A DNA stretch of 64,000 bases from Paenibacillus caseinilyticus (GTDB lineage: Bacteria; Bacillota; Bacilli; Paenibacillales; NBRC-103111): contig NZ_JAQAGY010000012.1 in NCBI RefSeq assembly GCF_027533645.1, positions 62,001-126,000 of the forward strand. Direction: 5' to 3'. Made by a program: the position numbers and the translations under genes. The stretch's first letter is position 1. The number at the start of each line of letters is the position of its first letter. Under the pieces are notes generated by a model. The model had not been told where the DNA came from. It did no database searches and saw only the letters and a list, made by a program, of their open reading frames with translations. Positions 8,109 to 17,139 of this stretch are shown here, in pieces.

Positions 8109-10070
8109 ATGGGAAAAATAACGATATTGGATGAACATATCGCCAACCAGATCGCCGCGGGCGAGGTGGTCGAGCGTCCCTCCTCGGTCGTCAAAGAGCT
8201 CGTGGAGAATGCGGTCGACGCCGGAAGTACGCGGGTGGATGTGTCGATCGAAGAAGGCGGCCTGCACCTCATCCGGGTTGCGGATGACGGCGGCGGCATG
8301 GATGCGGACGATGTCGAAGCGGCTTTCTTCCGGCATGCCACGAGCAAGATCGCGACGGCGCAGGATTTGTTCAGCATCCGCACGCTCGGCTTCCGGGGCG
8401 AGGCGCTTCCGAGTATAGCAGCTGTGAGCAAAGTGGAGTGTCTCACTTCACCGGGCAGCACGGGACTCGGCACACGTCTGAGGATTGAAGGAGGGACTGT
8501 GCGCGTCAAAGAAGACGCCGCGGCGCCTAGAGGCACGGATTTATCGGTGCGCGAGCTGTTTTACAACACGCCGGCGCGTCTAAAATATATGAAGACGGTT
8601 CAAACGGAGCTCGGGCATGTCACAGACTACATGTACCGTCTTGCCTTGGCGTATCCGGAGATCGCCTTCACGCTGAAGCATAACGGCCACACGCTGCTGC
8701 AGACGCTGGGCAGCGGGGATCTGCTGCAGTCCGTGGCCGCGGTCTACGGCTCCTCCCTGGCGAAAACCATGCTGAAGATCGAAGGGGAGACGCTGGATTA
8801 CAAGCTCGAAGGGTTGATCTCGAAGCCCGAGCTGACGCGGGCGAACCGCGGCGGGATCACTACGGTCATCAACGGCCGCTATATCCGCAGCTTCCCGGTC
8901 AACCAGGCGCTGCTGCAGGGCTACCATACGCTGCTGCCGATCGGGCGCTTCCCGGTGGCGGTGCTGCACCTCACGATGGACCCGACCTTGGTCGATGTCA
9001 ATGTGCATCCCGCGAAGCTGGAAGTGCGCTTCAGCAAGGAGCCCGAGCTCATGGCGCTCATCGAGCATGCCGTGCGCGAGACGCTCGGCCGCCAGCGGCT
9101 CATCCCGCAGGGCGGAGCTCCGGCGCCGGCCCGGGTGCGCGAGCAGCTCGTGCAGGAGCAGCTCGAGCTCCAGCGGCCGCAGGCTGCCGCGGCGGCTGAG
9201 CCGGCGGCCGCTCCGCCAGCGGGGCCGCGCAGCGAAGGACCCGCGCCGGGCGGCAGCGCCTGGAGCACGGCCCGCAGCGCGGCGGAGCCGGCGCCTTGGG
9301 CGCCGTCCCCGCGGGCGGACGGCACCGCAGCCGCCGCACCGCGCGTGCGCGAGTCCGCCGCGGCCTACGGAGAGCGGCCTGCGCCGCAGCAGCGCCCCGG
9401 CGAAGCCCGCGAGACCGCGGCCGCCAGCGGGGCGCTGCTGCGCGCGCTGGCGCAGACGGAGTCGGCCGCGCCTCCCGCGCTGCCGGCGTTCCCGAAGCTG
9501 ACGCCGATCGGGCAATTGCACGGCACGTATATCGTCGCGCAGAACGAGGAGGGACTCTTCCTCGTCGACCAGCACGCGGCGCATGAGCGGATCAACTACG
9601 AGCATTACTTTGACCTGTTCGGCCGGCCGGCCGAAGCCAGCCAGGAGCTGCTGGTCCCGATGACGCTCGAATACACTTCGGTCGAGGCGCTGCGCCTCGC
9701 GGAGAAACTGCCGCAGCTCGAACAGGCCGGAGTGTACCTTGAGCCGTTCGGCGGCACGTCGTTCCTCGTGCGGGCCTACCCCCACTGGCTTCCCAAGGGG
9801 GAAGAGCAGGAGCTCGTCGAGGAGATGATCGACTGGCTGCTGCAGGAGAAAAAGGGAATAGACCTGGCCAAATTCCGCGAGAAAGCGGCGATCATGTGTT
9901 CCTGCAAGGCGTCGATCAAAGCAAACCAGAGCATGGGAACGCTGGAGATCGAAGTGCTGCTCGACCGTCTGGCCGCCTGCCGTAATCCGTATACTTGTCC
10001 TCATGGACGGCCGATTGTGGTGAGCTTCTCCACTTACGAATTAGAGAAAATGTTCAAAAGGGTGATGTAA
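8109..10070 (+). CDS. mutL: DNA mismatch repair endonuclease MutL
   Basis: MutL couples mismatch recognition to strand incision. The N-terminal GHKL ATPase is clear (KELVENAVDAG with Glu30 and Asn34, then DDGGGM and GFRGEAL). The C-terminal domain has the endonuclease motif DQHAAHERINYE (about 486-497), the CSCKASIKA metal-site region and CPHGRP, so it should be a nicking MutL as expected in organisms lacking MutH. Between the domains is a proline/alanine-rich linker (about 335-457) of very high GC. At 653 residues it is a normal length. Its stop codon overlaps the next start by one base (TAATG). Confidence 0.98.
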   Translation: MGKITILDEHIANQIAAGEVVERPSSVVKELVENAVDAGSTRVDVSIEEGGLHLIRVADDGGGMDADDVEAAFFRHATSKIATAQDLFSIRTLGFRGEALPSIAAVSKVECLTSPGSTGLGTRLRIEGGTVRVKEDAAAPRGTDLSVRELFYNTPARLKYMKTVQTELGHVTDYMYRLALAYPEIAFTLKHNGHTLLQTLGSGDLLQSVAAVYGSSLAKTMLKIEGETLDYKLEGLISKPELTRANRGGITTVINGRYIRSFPVNQALLQGYHTLLPIGRFPVAVLHLTMDPTLVDVNVHPAKLEVRFSKEPELMALIEHAVRETLGRQRLIPQGGAPAPARVREQLVQEQLELQRPQAAAAAEPAAAPPAGPRSEGPAPGGSAWSTARSAAEPAPWAPSPRADGTAAAAPRVRESAAAYGERPAPQQRPGEARETAAASGALLRALAQTESAAPPALPAFPKLTPIGQLHGTYIVAQNEEGLFLVDQHAAHERINYEHYFDLFGRPAEASQELLVPMTLEYTSVEALRLAEKLPQLEQAGVYLEPFGGTSFLVRAYPHWLPKGEEQELVEEMIDWLLQEKKGIDLAKFREKAAIMCSCKASIKANQSMGTLEIEVLLDRLAACRNPYTCPHGRPIVVSFSTYELEKMFKRVM

Positions 10071-10843
10071 TGTTCGTCACGACTTCCTACGACCCGAATC
10101 TCTCCCAGCGCGAGGAGGCGCGGCGCCTGGCGGCCGAGCTCGGCGGACGGCCGATCGACCGCCGCCAGATGACGCTGGCACAGCTGCGCACCCGGTTCGG
10201 CGACGAGGATATTCTCCTGATCTCGAAGGAGCGCATCGAGTACCATCACGAACTGCGGCAGCCGCTGTTCTTCCATCCGAGCACGGCTGCGGTCCGTATC
10301 AAGCGGCTGATCAAGGGTGAGCCGGACAGCCTGCTGAACATCGCCGGAGTCCGGCCTGGCGACGTGATCGTCGACTGTACGGCCGGACTCGGCTCGGACG
10401 CGCTAGTCTTCTCCTACGGGGCGGGTGCCGCAGGCCGGGTTACGGCGCTGGAGAGCGCGCGCATCCCTTGTTTTCTGCTCAAGCAAGGGCTCAAGACCTA
10501 CCATTCCGATGTGCCTGGTCTTAATGAAAGCATGCGGCGGATCGAGGTGCGGGGAGAAGATCACTTGACCTTCCTCCGGGGGCTTACGCCAGAGAGCGTG
10601 GATATCGTCTACTTCGACCCGATGTTCCGAAAGCCCATTACGGAATCGTCCTCAATCAAGGCGATCCGGGGCCTGGCGGACGACCGGGCGCTGTCTGAAG
10701 AAGCGGTCCGGCTGGCCGTGCAGGCGGCCCGCCGGACCGTTGTTCTGAAGGAGCACCGGGATAGCGGGGAGTTCGACCGCCTCGGCTTCAGCGAGGTTCA
10801 CCGTTCGTCCACCAAAATTGCTTATGGAGTGATACGCAAGTGA
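10070..10843 (+). CDS. RsmJ-like class I SAM-dependent methyltransferase
   Basis: The 257-residue protein has a Rossmann methyltransferase core with VDCTAGLGSDALVFS as the SAM-binding motif (about 100-114), a TALES acidic loop and a YFDPMF motif (about 182-187). The TAGLG and DPMF motifs are typical of the RsmJ family, which in E. coli methylates G1516 of 16S rRNA. The ATG at 10070 shares one base with the mutL stop and follows AAAAGGG. Its own stop overlaps the miaA start, so mutL, this gene and miaA are probably translationally coupled. The substrate is not proven and could be another nucleic acid. Confidence 0.8.
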   Translation: MFVTTSYDPNLSQREEARRLAAELGGRPIDRRQMTLAQLRTRFGDEDILLISKERIEYHHELRQPLFFHPSTAAVRIKRLIKGEPDSLLNIAGVRPGDVIVDCTAGLGSDALVFSYGAGAAGRVTALESARIPCFLLKQGLKTYHSDVPGLNESMRRIEVRGEDHLTFLRGLTPESVDIVYFDPMFRKPITESSSIKAIRGLADDRALSEEAVRLAVQAARRTVVLKEHRDSGEFDRLGFSEVHRSSTKIAYGVIRK

Positions 10844-11805
10844 AGGATACGTCTCAACGCAAGCGGCAGCTGCTGGTACTCGTCGGCCCGACCGCGGTCG
10901 GCAAGACGAAGCTCAGCCTGACGCTTGCCAAGGAATACAACGCAGAGATCATCTCGGGCGACTCCATGCAGGTATACCGCGGAATGGACATCGGCACGGC
11001 CAAGGCATCCGCCGAGGAACTCGCGCTGGTGCCCCATCATATGATCGATATTCATGATCCGGACCACCCCTTCTCCGTCGCGGAATTCCAGGAGCGCAGT
11101 ACGGCGCTGATCGAGGAGATCAGCGGCCGGGGACGGCTGCCGTTCATCGTCGGGGGGACCGGCCTCTATGTAGAATCCGTATGCTATGACTACCGATTCA
11201 GCGAGAGCGGCTCCGACGAAGCGTTCCGGGAGGAGCAGCAGGCTTATGCGGATACATACGGCCCCGAAGCGCTTCACGAGCGGCTGCGTGCCGTCGACCC
11301 GGCCTCCGCCGACCGGCTTCATGCCAATGATGTGCGGCGCGTCATCCGGGCCCTGGAGATTTTCCATGTGACCGGCGAACGCTGGTCCGACCAGCTGGGG
11401 GCCCAGCGGCACCGGGAGTCCCCATACGAATTGTGCATCATCGGGTTGACAATGGATAGAGCTTTACTATATAAACGTATTGAAGAACGAATCGATACCA
11501 TGATGCGGCAGGGTCTGCTTGAAGAGGTGCGCGGACTGCTGGAGCGCGGGTACGACGGGGCTGTAGTGTCCATGCAGGCGCTCGGCTATAAGGAAATCGT
11601 CGGCCATCTTCAAGGCCGTTATTCGCTTGAGGAAGCGGTTGAACTGCTCAAGCGGGATACGCGCCGCTTCGCCAAACGTCAGCTGTCCTGGTTCCGACAT
11701 ATGAAGGATATTGCATGGGTGGATGTGAGCAATTTGGCAGAATTTTCTACCCACCTGGACAAGATTCGTGATATAATATCAGCTAAGCTAACACTAGACC
11801 GTTAA
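10840..11805 (+). CDS. miaA: tRNA dimethylallyltransferase MiaA
   Basis: MiaA transfers a dimethylallyl group to N6 of adenosine 37 in tRNAs reading codons that start with U. The 321-residue protein shows the P-loop GPTAVGKTK near residue 14, then SGDSMQVYRGMDIGTAK and VGGTGLY, all family signatures. It starts with GTG at 10840, overlapping the previous stop as GTGA. It is followed by hfq, the same order as in B. subtilis and many other bacteria. Confidence 0.98.
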   Translation: MKDTSQRKRQLLVLVGPTAVGKTKLSLTLAKEYNAEIISGDSMQVYRGMDIGTAKASAEELALVPHHMIDIHDPDHPFSVAEFQERSTALIEEISGRGRLPFIVGGTGLYVESVCYDYRFSESGSDEAFREEQQAYADTYGPEALHERLRAVDPASADRLHANDVRRVIRALEIFHVTGERWSDQLGAQRHRESPYELCIIGLTMDRALLYKRIEERIDTMMRQGLLEEVRGLLERGYDGAVVSMQALGYKEIVGHLQGRYSLEEAVELLKRDTRRFAKRQLSWFRHMKDIAWVDVSNLAEFSTHLDKIRDIISAKLTLDR

Positions 11806-11829
11806 CTATTTTTTTGAGGGGGCCCCTTG

Positions 11830-12072
11830 ATGAACAAGTCGATCAACATTCAGGACACGTTTCTAAATCAACTGCGCAAGGAAAACATCCCGGTCACCGT
11901 CTATTTGACCAACGGGTTTCAAATCCGCGGGGTGATTCGCGCATTCGACAACTTCACTATTATCATCGACAGTGAGGGACGCCAGCAGATGGTTTACAAG
12001 CATGCCATCTCGACCTTCACGCCGCAGCGCTCTGTTTCTCTGATGCCTCAGCCGGAGAACGCGGCCGAGTAA
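11830..12072 (+). CDS. hfq: RNA-binding protein Hfq
   Basis: Hfq forms a hexameric ring that binds small RNAs and A-rich or U-rich mRNA regions. The 80-residue protein has the Sm1 motif (about 8-50, [17 protein letters not shown]) and the Sm2 motif with YKHAIST. The ATG at 11830 follows GAGGGGG at seven bases, which is better placed than the in-frame TTG one codon earlier. It lies 24 bases after miaA and is probably cotranscribed with it. Confidence 0.97.
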   Translation: MNKSINIQDTFLNQLRKENIPVTVYLTNGFQIRGVIRAFDNFTIIIDSEGRQQMVYKHAISTFTPQRSVSLMPQPENAAE

Positions 12073-12174
12073 TCCAGGCAGTACCACAGTTAACGGTGGG
12101 GTGAACAGCCGAAAGACAGCAACCGCAACATTTTGGTCCTCCCGAACGTCTAACAGAATACAATCCTAAAGTGA

Positions 12175-12212
12175 GCAACCCTGCCTGTCTTGGGTTGTTC
12201 TTTGTTTAATAG
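12175..12212 (+). terminator. Probable terminator after hfq
   Basis: GCAACCC (12175-12181) pairs with GGGTTGT (12192-12198) with one G-U pair, followed by an interrupted T-rich stretch (TCTTTGTTT). It probably ends the mutSL-miaA-hfq transcript. The T run is imperfect, so read-through is possible. Confidence 0.5.
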
Positions 12213-12227
12213 AAAGGAAGTCGGTGC

Positions 12228-14993
12228 ATGGCGGATTCAGGCAGCAAGACACCAAGGAGACCCGCGGCGGAGAAGAAACCGGCGGCCGGAGCAGCGAAGA
12301 AGAGGAAGAAGCAGGGCTTTTCCGCCGGAAAAGTCATCTTTTGGATGCTCGCAGCGGCTGCTCTGGCGGCGGTCAGCGCGATGGGCGTCTATATTTTCGT
12401 TATTCTCAACGGGAACAAAATTCTGCAGCAGAACATCGGCAAGCTCGATTTCAGCGAAGCTTCTATGATCTATGACGCGAAAAAGAATGAAATCGGTGTG
12501 CTGAAAGTCGAAAACCGGATCAATGTCGAGCCGAGCGAAGTCCCTCCGCTCATGAAGCAGGCGTTCATTGCGACGGAGGACAAACGCTTCGAGGATCACA
12601 CAGGCGTTGACTTCCTAGGGATCGGCCGGGCGCTGGTCAAGGACGTTGTGGCCCGCAGTATGGTTGAGGGCGGCAGCACGATCACCCAGCAGCTCGCAAA
12701 AAATGTGTTCTTGAACGCGGACAAAACGTTCTTCCGCAAAGCGACCGAAATGTCCATAGCGGTAGCGCTGGAACAGAACAAGACCAAGGATGAAATCTTG
12801 ACGATGTATTTGAACTACATCTTCTTCGGTAATCAGGCTTACGGAGTCAAAGCGGCATCGAAGGTTTATTTTAATAAAGATCTGAGCGGGCTGGACCTCT
12901 GGGAAATCGCTACCCTGGCAGCGATTCCTAAAGCGCCGAGCCAGTACAATCCGATAAAAGACCCCGAGAGATCCAAGGAACGGCGCGGAGTCGTGCTGAA
13001 GCTGATGCAGGAGCAGGGCTACATTACGGAAGCCCAGCGTGCGGAGGCGGCTGCAAGGGATTATGACCCGCCTCCCAAAGCAGCCGGTGCGAACGGCCGC
13101 AATCAGGCATTCATCGATTACGTTATGAAAGAAGCGCAGGTCAATTTCGGACTCTCTGAGGATGAGATCAACCGGGGCGGCCTCAAGATCTATACCACGC
13201 TGGACTCGGATGCGCAGCAGATCATGGACCAGACCTACGCGAACGCGAAGTTCTTCCAGAAGAGCGGCGACGCCCAGATCATGCAGAGCTCCATGGTGAT
13301 CCTCGACAACAAAGACGGAGGGATTGTGGCCATGGTCGGCGGGCGTGATTATGTCCGCGGAGGTCTCAACCGGGCCACGTCGGCCCCGAGGCAGCCGGGA
13401 TCGTCCTTCAAGCCGCTGATCGCGTACGCTCCGGCCATCGAGACGGGCAAGTATACGCCTTACAGCATGCTGAAGGACGAGAAAGAAACGTACCCTGGCG
13501 GATACAGTCCGCGGAACTACGACGGGGTGTACCGAGGCCAGGTGACGATGACCGAAGCCGTCAAGAAATCGATCAACATGCCGGCGATCAATACGCTGAA
13601 GGAGATCGGCGTATCGAATGCGACCAAATTCGTCGCCAAGCTCGGCATTACGCTCGACGATCAAGACCGGAACCTGGCTATTGCCTTGGGGGGCCTTACG
13701 AAAGGAACGACCCCGCTGCAGATGGCCCAGGCCTACAGCGCCTTTGCCAATGCAGGAACACTGCACACAGCCCATGCCATCACGAAGATTGAAGAGAAAG
13801 ATGGTTCGGTTAACGAGTATAAGGATCAGTCCAAAACCGTCATGAGCGCCAAGACCGCCTGGTACATGACCGAGATGATGCGCTCGGTCGTCGAGCCGGG
13901 AGGCACAGGGGCCGCCGCCAAGTTCGAGCGACCCGTGGCCGGCAAGACCGGCTCCACGCAGCTGGAGCTCAAGGGGCTGGAGAAGTACAACCGCGACCTC
14001 TGGTTCGTCGGCTACACGCCGGAGTGGACGGGAGCGGTCTGGATGGGCTTCGACAAGACGGACACGAAGCATTATGTGTCGATGAGCAGCGGCAGTGCCG
14101 GCGTCATCTTCAAGGAAGTGATGCAGAAGGCGCTGGCGAAGCGCCCGGTCACGCAGTTCAAGAAGCCTTCGGGCGTGCCGGATCTTCAGGAAGAGCTGCC
14201 TCCGAAGGGGGTTACGGATCTCAAGGCGGAGGTCAATCCGGAGACGGGCTTCGTGAATCTCAGCTGGAGCAGTGTCGGCGAAGGAGTCACTTATCAAGCT
14301 TTCCGCAAGGACAATACGATGGCGGACTATCCTGCCGAGCCTCTGTTCTCGACGCAGTCCACCTCTTACAAGGATCAGTCCGCTTATAATCCCGGCGCGA
14401 CGTACCAGTATATTCTCGTCGCCTTGAAGCCGGAGAATGGGGCCCAGGGGGCCAAGTCGAATGAAGCTTCGGTCACGATTCCGGCCAAAGACGGGACGAA
14501 CCAGGAGCCTAACGGAAAAGACCCCGATAAGAGCGATCCGGATGGAACGGGACCGGATGGAAATGAGACGGACCCGAAGAATCCGGACGGAACCGCGAAA
14601 CCGGGGACGGAGGATGAGGGGACACAGAAGCCGGGCACAACCAAGCCGGGCACGGGCGGAACCCAGACTCCGGGGACCAGCAAGCCGGGAACCGGCAAAC
14701 CGGGCACCGGTACGTCAACAGATACGGGCACGGGGAGCGGCACCGGCACGAAGCCGGGGACGGGAGCGACGGGCGGTACGGGAAGCGGAAGCTCCGGCAC
14801 ATCGACGGGCACCGGAGCAGACAGCAGTACAGGCGGGACTACCGGGTCCGGGGCTGGCACTGGCAAGACGCAGCCCGGCACGGGCAAGGAACCCGCTCAG
14901 ACCGGCACCGGCGGCACGGGCACAAGTCCTGCCGACGCCGGAACGGAAGCCACAGACCCAGCCCCGAACAGCGTGATGCCGGACGGAACTTGA
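12228..14993 (+). CDS. Class A penicillin-binding protein (PBP1A family)
   Basis: This bifunctional enzyme polymerises and cross-links peptidoglycan on the outer membrane face. The 921 residues contain a basic cytoplasmic tail, one membrane segment (about 36-62), a GT51 glycosyltransferase domain (EDKRFEDH near 118, GGSTITQQLAKN) and a transpeptidase domain with the SSFK nucleophile motif near 390, SIN, and KTGST near 571. A fibronectin type III-like domain follows (about 660-755). The last 165 residues are a Gly/Thr/Pro/Lys-rich low-complexity tail. ATG 12228 follows AAAGGAA. It is a single-gene unit between two terminators. Confidence 0.96.
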   Translation: MADSGSKTPRRPAAEKKPAAGAAKKRKKQGFSAGKVIFWMLAAAALAAVSAMGVYIFVILNGNKILQQNIGKLDFSEASMIYDAKKNEIGVLKVENRINVEPSEVPPLMKQAFIATEDKRFEDHTGVDFLGIGRALVKDVVARSMVEGGSTITQQLAKNVFLNADKTFFRKATEMSIAVALEQNKTKDEILTMYLNYIFFGNQAYGVKAASKVYFNKDLSGLDLWEIATLAAIPKAPSQYNPIKDPERSKERRGVVLKLMQEQGYITEAQRAEAAARDYDPPPKAAGANGRNQAFIDYVMKEAQVNFGLSEDEINRGGLKIYTTLDSDAQQIMDQTYANAKFFQKSGDAQIMQSSMVILDNKDGGIVAMVGGRDYVRGGLNRATSAPRQPGSSFKPLIAYAPAIETGKYTPYSMLKDEKETYPGGYSPRNYDGVYRGQVTMTEAVKKSINMPAINTLKEIGVSNATKFVAKLGITLDDQDRNLAIALGGLTKGTTPLQMAQAYSAFANAGTLHTAHAITKIEEKDGSVNEYKDQSKTVMSAKTAWYMTEMMRSVVEPGGTGAAAKFERPVAGKTGSTQLELKGLEKYNRDLWFVGYTPEWTGAVWMGFDKTDTKHYVSMSSGSAGVIFKEVMQKALAKRPVTQFKKPSGVPDLQEELPPKGVTDLKAEVNPETGFVNLSWSSVGEGVTYQAFRKDNTMADYPAEPLFSTQSTSYKDQSAYNPGATYQYILVALKPENGAQGAKSNEASVTIPAKDGTNQEPNGKDPDKSDPDGTGPDGNETDPKNPDGTAKPGTEDEGTQKPGTTKPGTGGTQTPGTSKPGTGKPGTGTSTDTGTGSGTGTKPGTGATGGTGSGSSGTSTGTGADSSTGGTTGSGAGTGKTQPGTGKEPAQTGTGGTGTSPADAGTEATDPAPNSVMPDGT

Positions 14994-15014
14994 GCAGGCC
15001 ATCCGCCAGCAGAG

Positions 15015-15047
15015 AGAAGGGGACGGCCTGCCGTCTCCTTCTTTTTT
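15015..15047 (+). terminator. Intrinsic terminator of the penicillin-binding protein gene
   Basis: AGAAGGGGACGGC (15015-15027) pairs with GCCGTCTCCTTCT (15030-15042) with one G-U pair, followed by a run of T residues. The tip will open to a four-base loop. This is a strong Rho-independent terminator. Confidence 0.85.
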
Positions 15048-15066
15048 ATTTTGCCGCAGGACGTAG

Positions 15067-15072
15067 TATAAT
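15067..15072 (+). promoter_or_regulatory. Candidate -10 element for the cyclophilin gene
   Basis: TATAAT stands 62 bases before the lipoprotein cyclophilin gene and after the preceding terminator. No good -35 element is visible at 16-18 bases, only a T-rich stretch that belongs to the terminator, so the call is weak. Confidence 0.35.
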
Positions 15073-15133
15073 AGGGTTGCAGGATTGGGACAGGCTTCCA
15101 CACCAATAAGTAACGTAATGGAGTGAATGGATT

Positions 15134-15841
15134 GTGATGAACGCTAAACAGGTAAGCAGAACCACCTCCGTGCTGTGCGCGGCAGCTCTTCTAGCCGCTC
15201 TGGCGGCAGGCTGCGGCACCAAGCCGGCCGAGAATGCCCAAGGCGGAGCAGCAGCAGGCCAGACCCAGACGACAGGCGGAACGGATACCAAGAAGGAGGG
15301 TACGACGCGCAAGACTTATACGGCAGCGCCTCCCATGACGATTGACGCGTCCAAAAAGTACACGGCGGCCGTGACCACGTCGAAGGGTTCCTTTACCATT
15401 GAACTGTTCGCCAAGGATGCGCCGAAGACGGTTAATAATTTCGTGTTCCTGGCCCGGGAAGGCTTCTACAACGATATCACGTTCCACCGCATCATCAAGT
15501 CGTTCATGGTGCAGACCGGCGACCCGCTGGGCACAGGCATGGGCGGACCCGGTTACAAATTCGAAGACGAACTCAAATCCCCATATAAATACGAGCCGGG
15601 CATTATAGCCATGGCAAACTCCGGCAAAAACACAAATGGCAGCCAGTTCTTCATCTGCACCGGCGACGACAGCAAAGGCCTGAACTCGCAGCCGAATTAC
15701 ACCATTTTCGGCAAAGTGGTGGAAGGCATGGAGACGATTCAGAAGATTGCCGACACGCCGGTTGCTGCAGGCGGAGAGAGCAAGCCGAGCAAACCTACCG
15801 AGAAGGTTACGATCACGAAGATCGATATTACGGAGAAGTAA
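15134..15841 (+). CDS. Lipoprotein cyclophilin-type peptidyl-prolyl isomerase
   Basis: Cyclophilins catalyse cis-trans isomerisation of proline peptide bonds; this one should act on secreted proteins outside the membrane. The 235-residue protein has a signal peptide ending in a lipobox (LAAGC, Cys at about 27), a short Gly/Thr/Gln-rich spacer, and a cyclophilin domain from about residue 70 with FHRIIKSFMVQTGDP, GSQFFI and FGKVVEGM. The start may be GTG 15134 or ATG 15137; GGAGTG at 15120-15125 fits either. It is flanked by terminators and appears monocistronic. Confidence 0.93.
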   Translation: MMNAKQVSRTTSVLCAAALLAALAAGCGTKPAENAQGGAAAGQTQTTGGTDTKKEGTTRKTYTAAPPMTIDASKKYTAAVTTSKGSFTIELFAKDAPKTVNNFVFLAREGFYNDITFHRIIKSFMVQTGDPLGTGMGGPGYKFEDELKSPYKYEPGIIAMANSGKNTNGSQFFICTGDDSKGLNSQPNYTIFGKVVEGMETIQKIADTPVAAGGESKPSKPTEKVTITKIDITEK

Positions 15842-15852
15842 CAGCAGGGGAC

Positions 15853-15889
15853 AGCGCGGGGAGGAAATTTCCCAGCGCTTTTCTTTTTC
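15853..15889 (+). terminator. Intrinsic terminator of the cyclophilin gene
   Basis: AGCGC pairs with GCGCT, and an inner GGGA pairs with TCCC, spanning 15853-15879. A TTTTCTTTTT tract follows. It lies 12 bases after the stop codon. Confidence 0.75.
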
Positions 15890-15987
15890 CTGCGCAGCAG
15901 TGGGGAATGGTGTATAGCCGGATGTTTCGGAGGGAACCTGACGGCGTTCTATATCGTCTAATGAGATGCGGAGAGGTGAGGGGTTCT

Positions 15988-16674
15988 ATGGATCAGGAGG
16001 CCGGGGGGTTCCCGCTTAGGCGGCGTTGTCTGCTCATCCACGGTTTCACCGGGGGACCCTACGAGGTGCAGCCGCTTGCGGATGACCTCGAACGGCACGG
16101 CTGCGAGTGCCATGTGCTGAGGCTGCCGGGCCATGATGATCAGCTGGAAGGGCTTCGCACTGTAACGTGGCAGGAGTGGATCGCGTCGGCTGAGCAGGAG
16201 ATGGCTAGACTGACAGCGGACGGGGAGCCGGTCGATCTCATCGGCTTCTCCATGGGAGGCCTGATCTCGGCGTATCTCGCCAACCGGTATCCGGTCCGGC
16301 GTCTGGTTCTGCTGAGCGCGGCCGCCGTCTATCTCAGTCCGGTACGCTTCTTGAAGGACGTCGCCCTGCGCGCGCGGCAGCGGGATTGGGACTACTTGAA
16401 GCGGGGCAAAAACACTCCGCTTCGGGCCGCCGTGCAGTTCATGAAGCTGGCCCGATTCACCAAGCGGGAGGAGCTGCCGAGAGTGACGGTGCCTACACTG
16501 ATCGCTCAGGGGCGGCGCGACCAGATCGTACATCCCCGAAGCGCGGAATATATTTATAAACGGCTGAAGGGAGAGAGGGAACTGCACTATTTCGACCATT
16601 CGCGCCATCTGATCTGTCTGGAACAGGATGCCCCGGAGCTGTTCACGGCCGTGCGCAGGTTTTTGCAGGGCTGA
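15988..16674 (+). CDS. Alpha/beta hydrolase (monoglyceride lipase/carboxylesterase-like)
   Basis: The 228-residue protein is an alpha/beta hydrolase similar in outline to the Est30-type carboxylesterases. It shows the oxyanion region LLIHGFTGGP, the nucleophile elbow GFSMGG (Ser about 87), an acid in GRRDQIV (about 174) and His in HSRHLIC (about 207). I chose ATG 15988 because GAGGTGAGGGG lies six bases upstream; an in-frame GTG at 15907 would add 27 residues without a good ribosome site. Two downstream genes (VOC and DUF218) follow closely and may be cotranscribed. The natural ester substrate is unknown. Confidence 0.85.
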   Translation: MDQEAGGFPLRRRCLLIHGFTGGPYEVQPLADDLERHGCECHVLRLPGHDDQLEGLRTVTWQEWIASAEQEMARLTADGEPVDLIGFSMGGLISAYLANRYPVRRLVLLSAAAVYLSPVRFLKDVALRARQRDWDYLKRGKNTPLRAAVQFMKLARFTKREELPRVTVPTLIAQGRRDQIVHPRSAEYIYKRLKGERELHYFDHSRHLICLEQDAPELFTAVRRFLQG

Positions 16675-16743
16675 CGACACCAGCCGATACCATAGAAGAC
16701 GGCAGAACTTGGGGTGCAGAACGGGATGACGGAGGCATGGAGC

Positions 16744-17139
16744 ATGAACGTAACAGGATTCAATCATTTGACGATCCGGGTCGAAAGTCTCTCCAGGTCG
16801 CTTCCGTTCTACGAAGATGTACTGGGCATGAAACGGATCCACCTGGGGCGTACGGATGCCTATCTGGCATGGGGCGCGGCCTGGATCTGCCTGGTGGAGC
16901 GTCCGCTTCAGGAGGGAATGCCCCATGCGGGGGCGTATGGCATGGATCATGCCGCCTTCACGATCGATGGGGCGGACTTCCCTCAGGCGGTGGACACACT
17001 CCGCAGGGCGGGCGTTCCTATCGTACGGGGACCTATAGAACGCGGCGGCGGTTTCAGCGTGAATTTCCTGGATCCGGACGGAACGCAGCTTGAATTGTTC
17101 ACCGGAAGCCTGCAGGAGCGGATGAAAGCATGGAGTTGA
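16744..17139 (+). CDS. VOC (glyoxalase/dioxygenase superfamily) protein
   Basis: The 131-residue protein is a two-module vicinal oxygen chelate protein. Likely metal ligands are His in FNHLTI, His in MDHAAF and Glu in LELF near the C terminus, the arrangement seen in glyoxalase I-like and FosA/FosB-like enzymes. I chose ATG 16744 because GGAGG lies eight bases upstream. Its reading frame overlaps the next gene by ten bases. Fosfomycin or other resistance cannot be claimed from this sequence; the substrate is unknown. Confidence 0.85.
   Translation: MNVTGFNHLTIRVESLSRSLPFYEDVLGMKRIHLGRTDAYLAWGAAWICLVERPLQEGMPHAGAYGMDHAAFTIDGADFPQAVDTLRRAGVPIVRGPIERGGGFSVNFLDPDGTQLELFTGSLQERMKAWS

Noticed and set aside
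12615-14297. A 560-codon minus-strand frame
   Set aside because: It is a shadow of the PBP gene with codon-complement composition.
16744-17139. Fosfomycin resistance protein
   Set aside because: The VOC fold and metal ligands are shared by many enzymes; nothing specific to FosA or FosB is visible.
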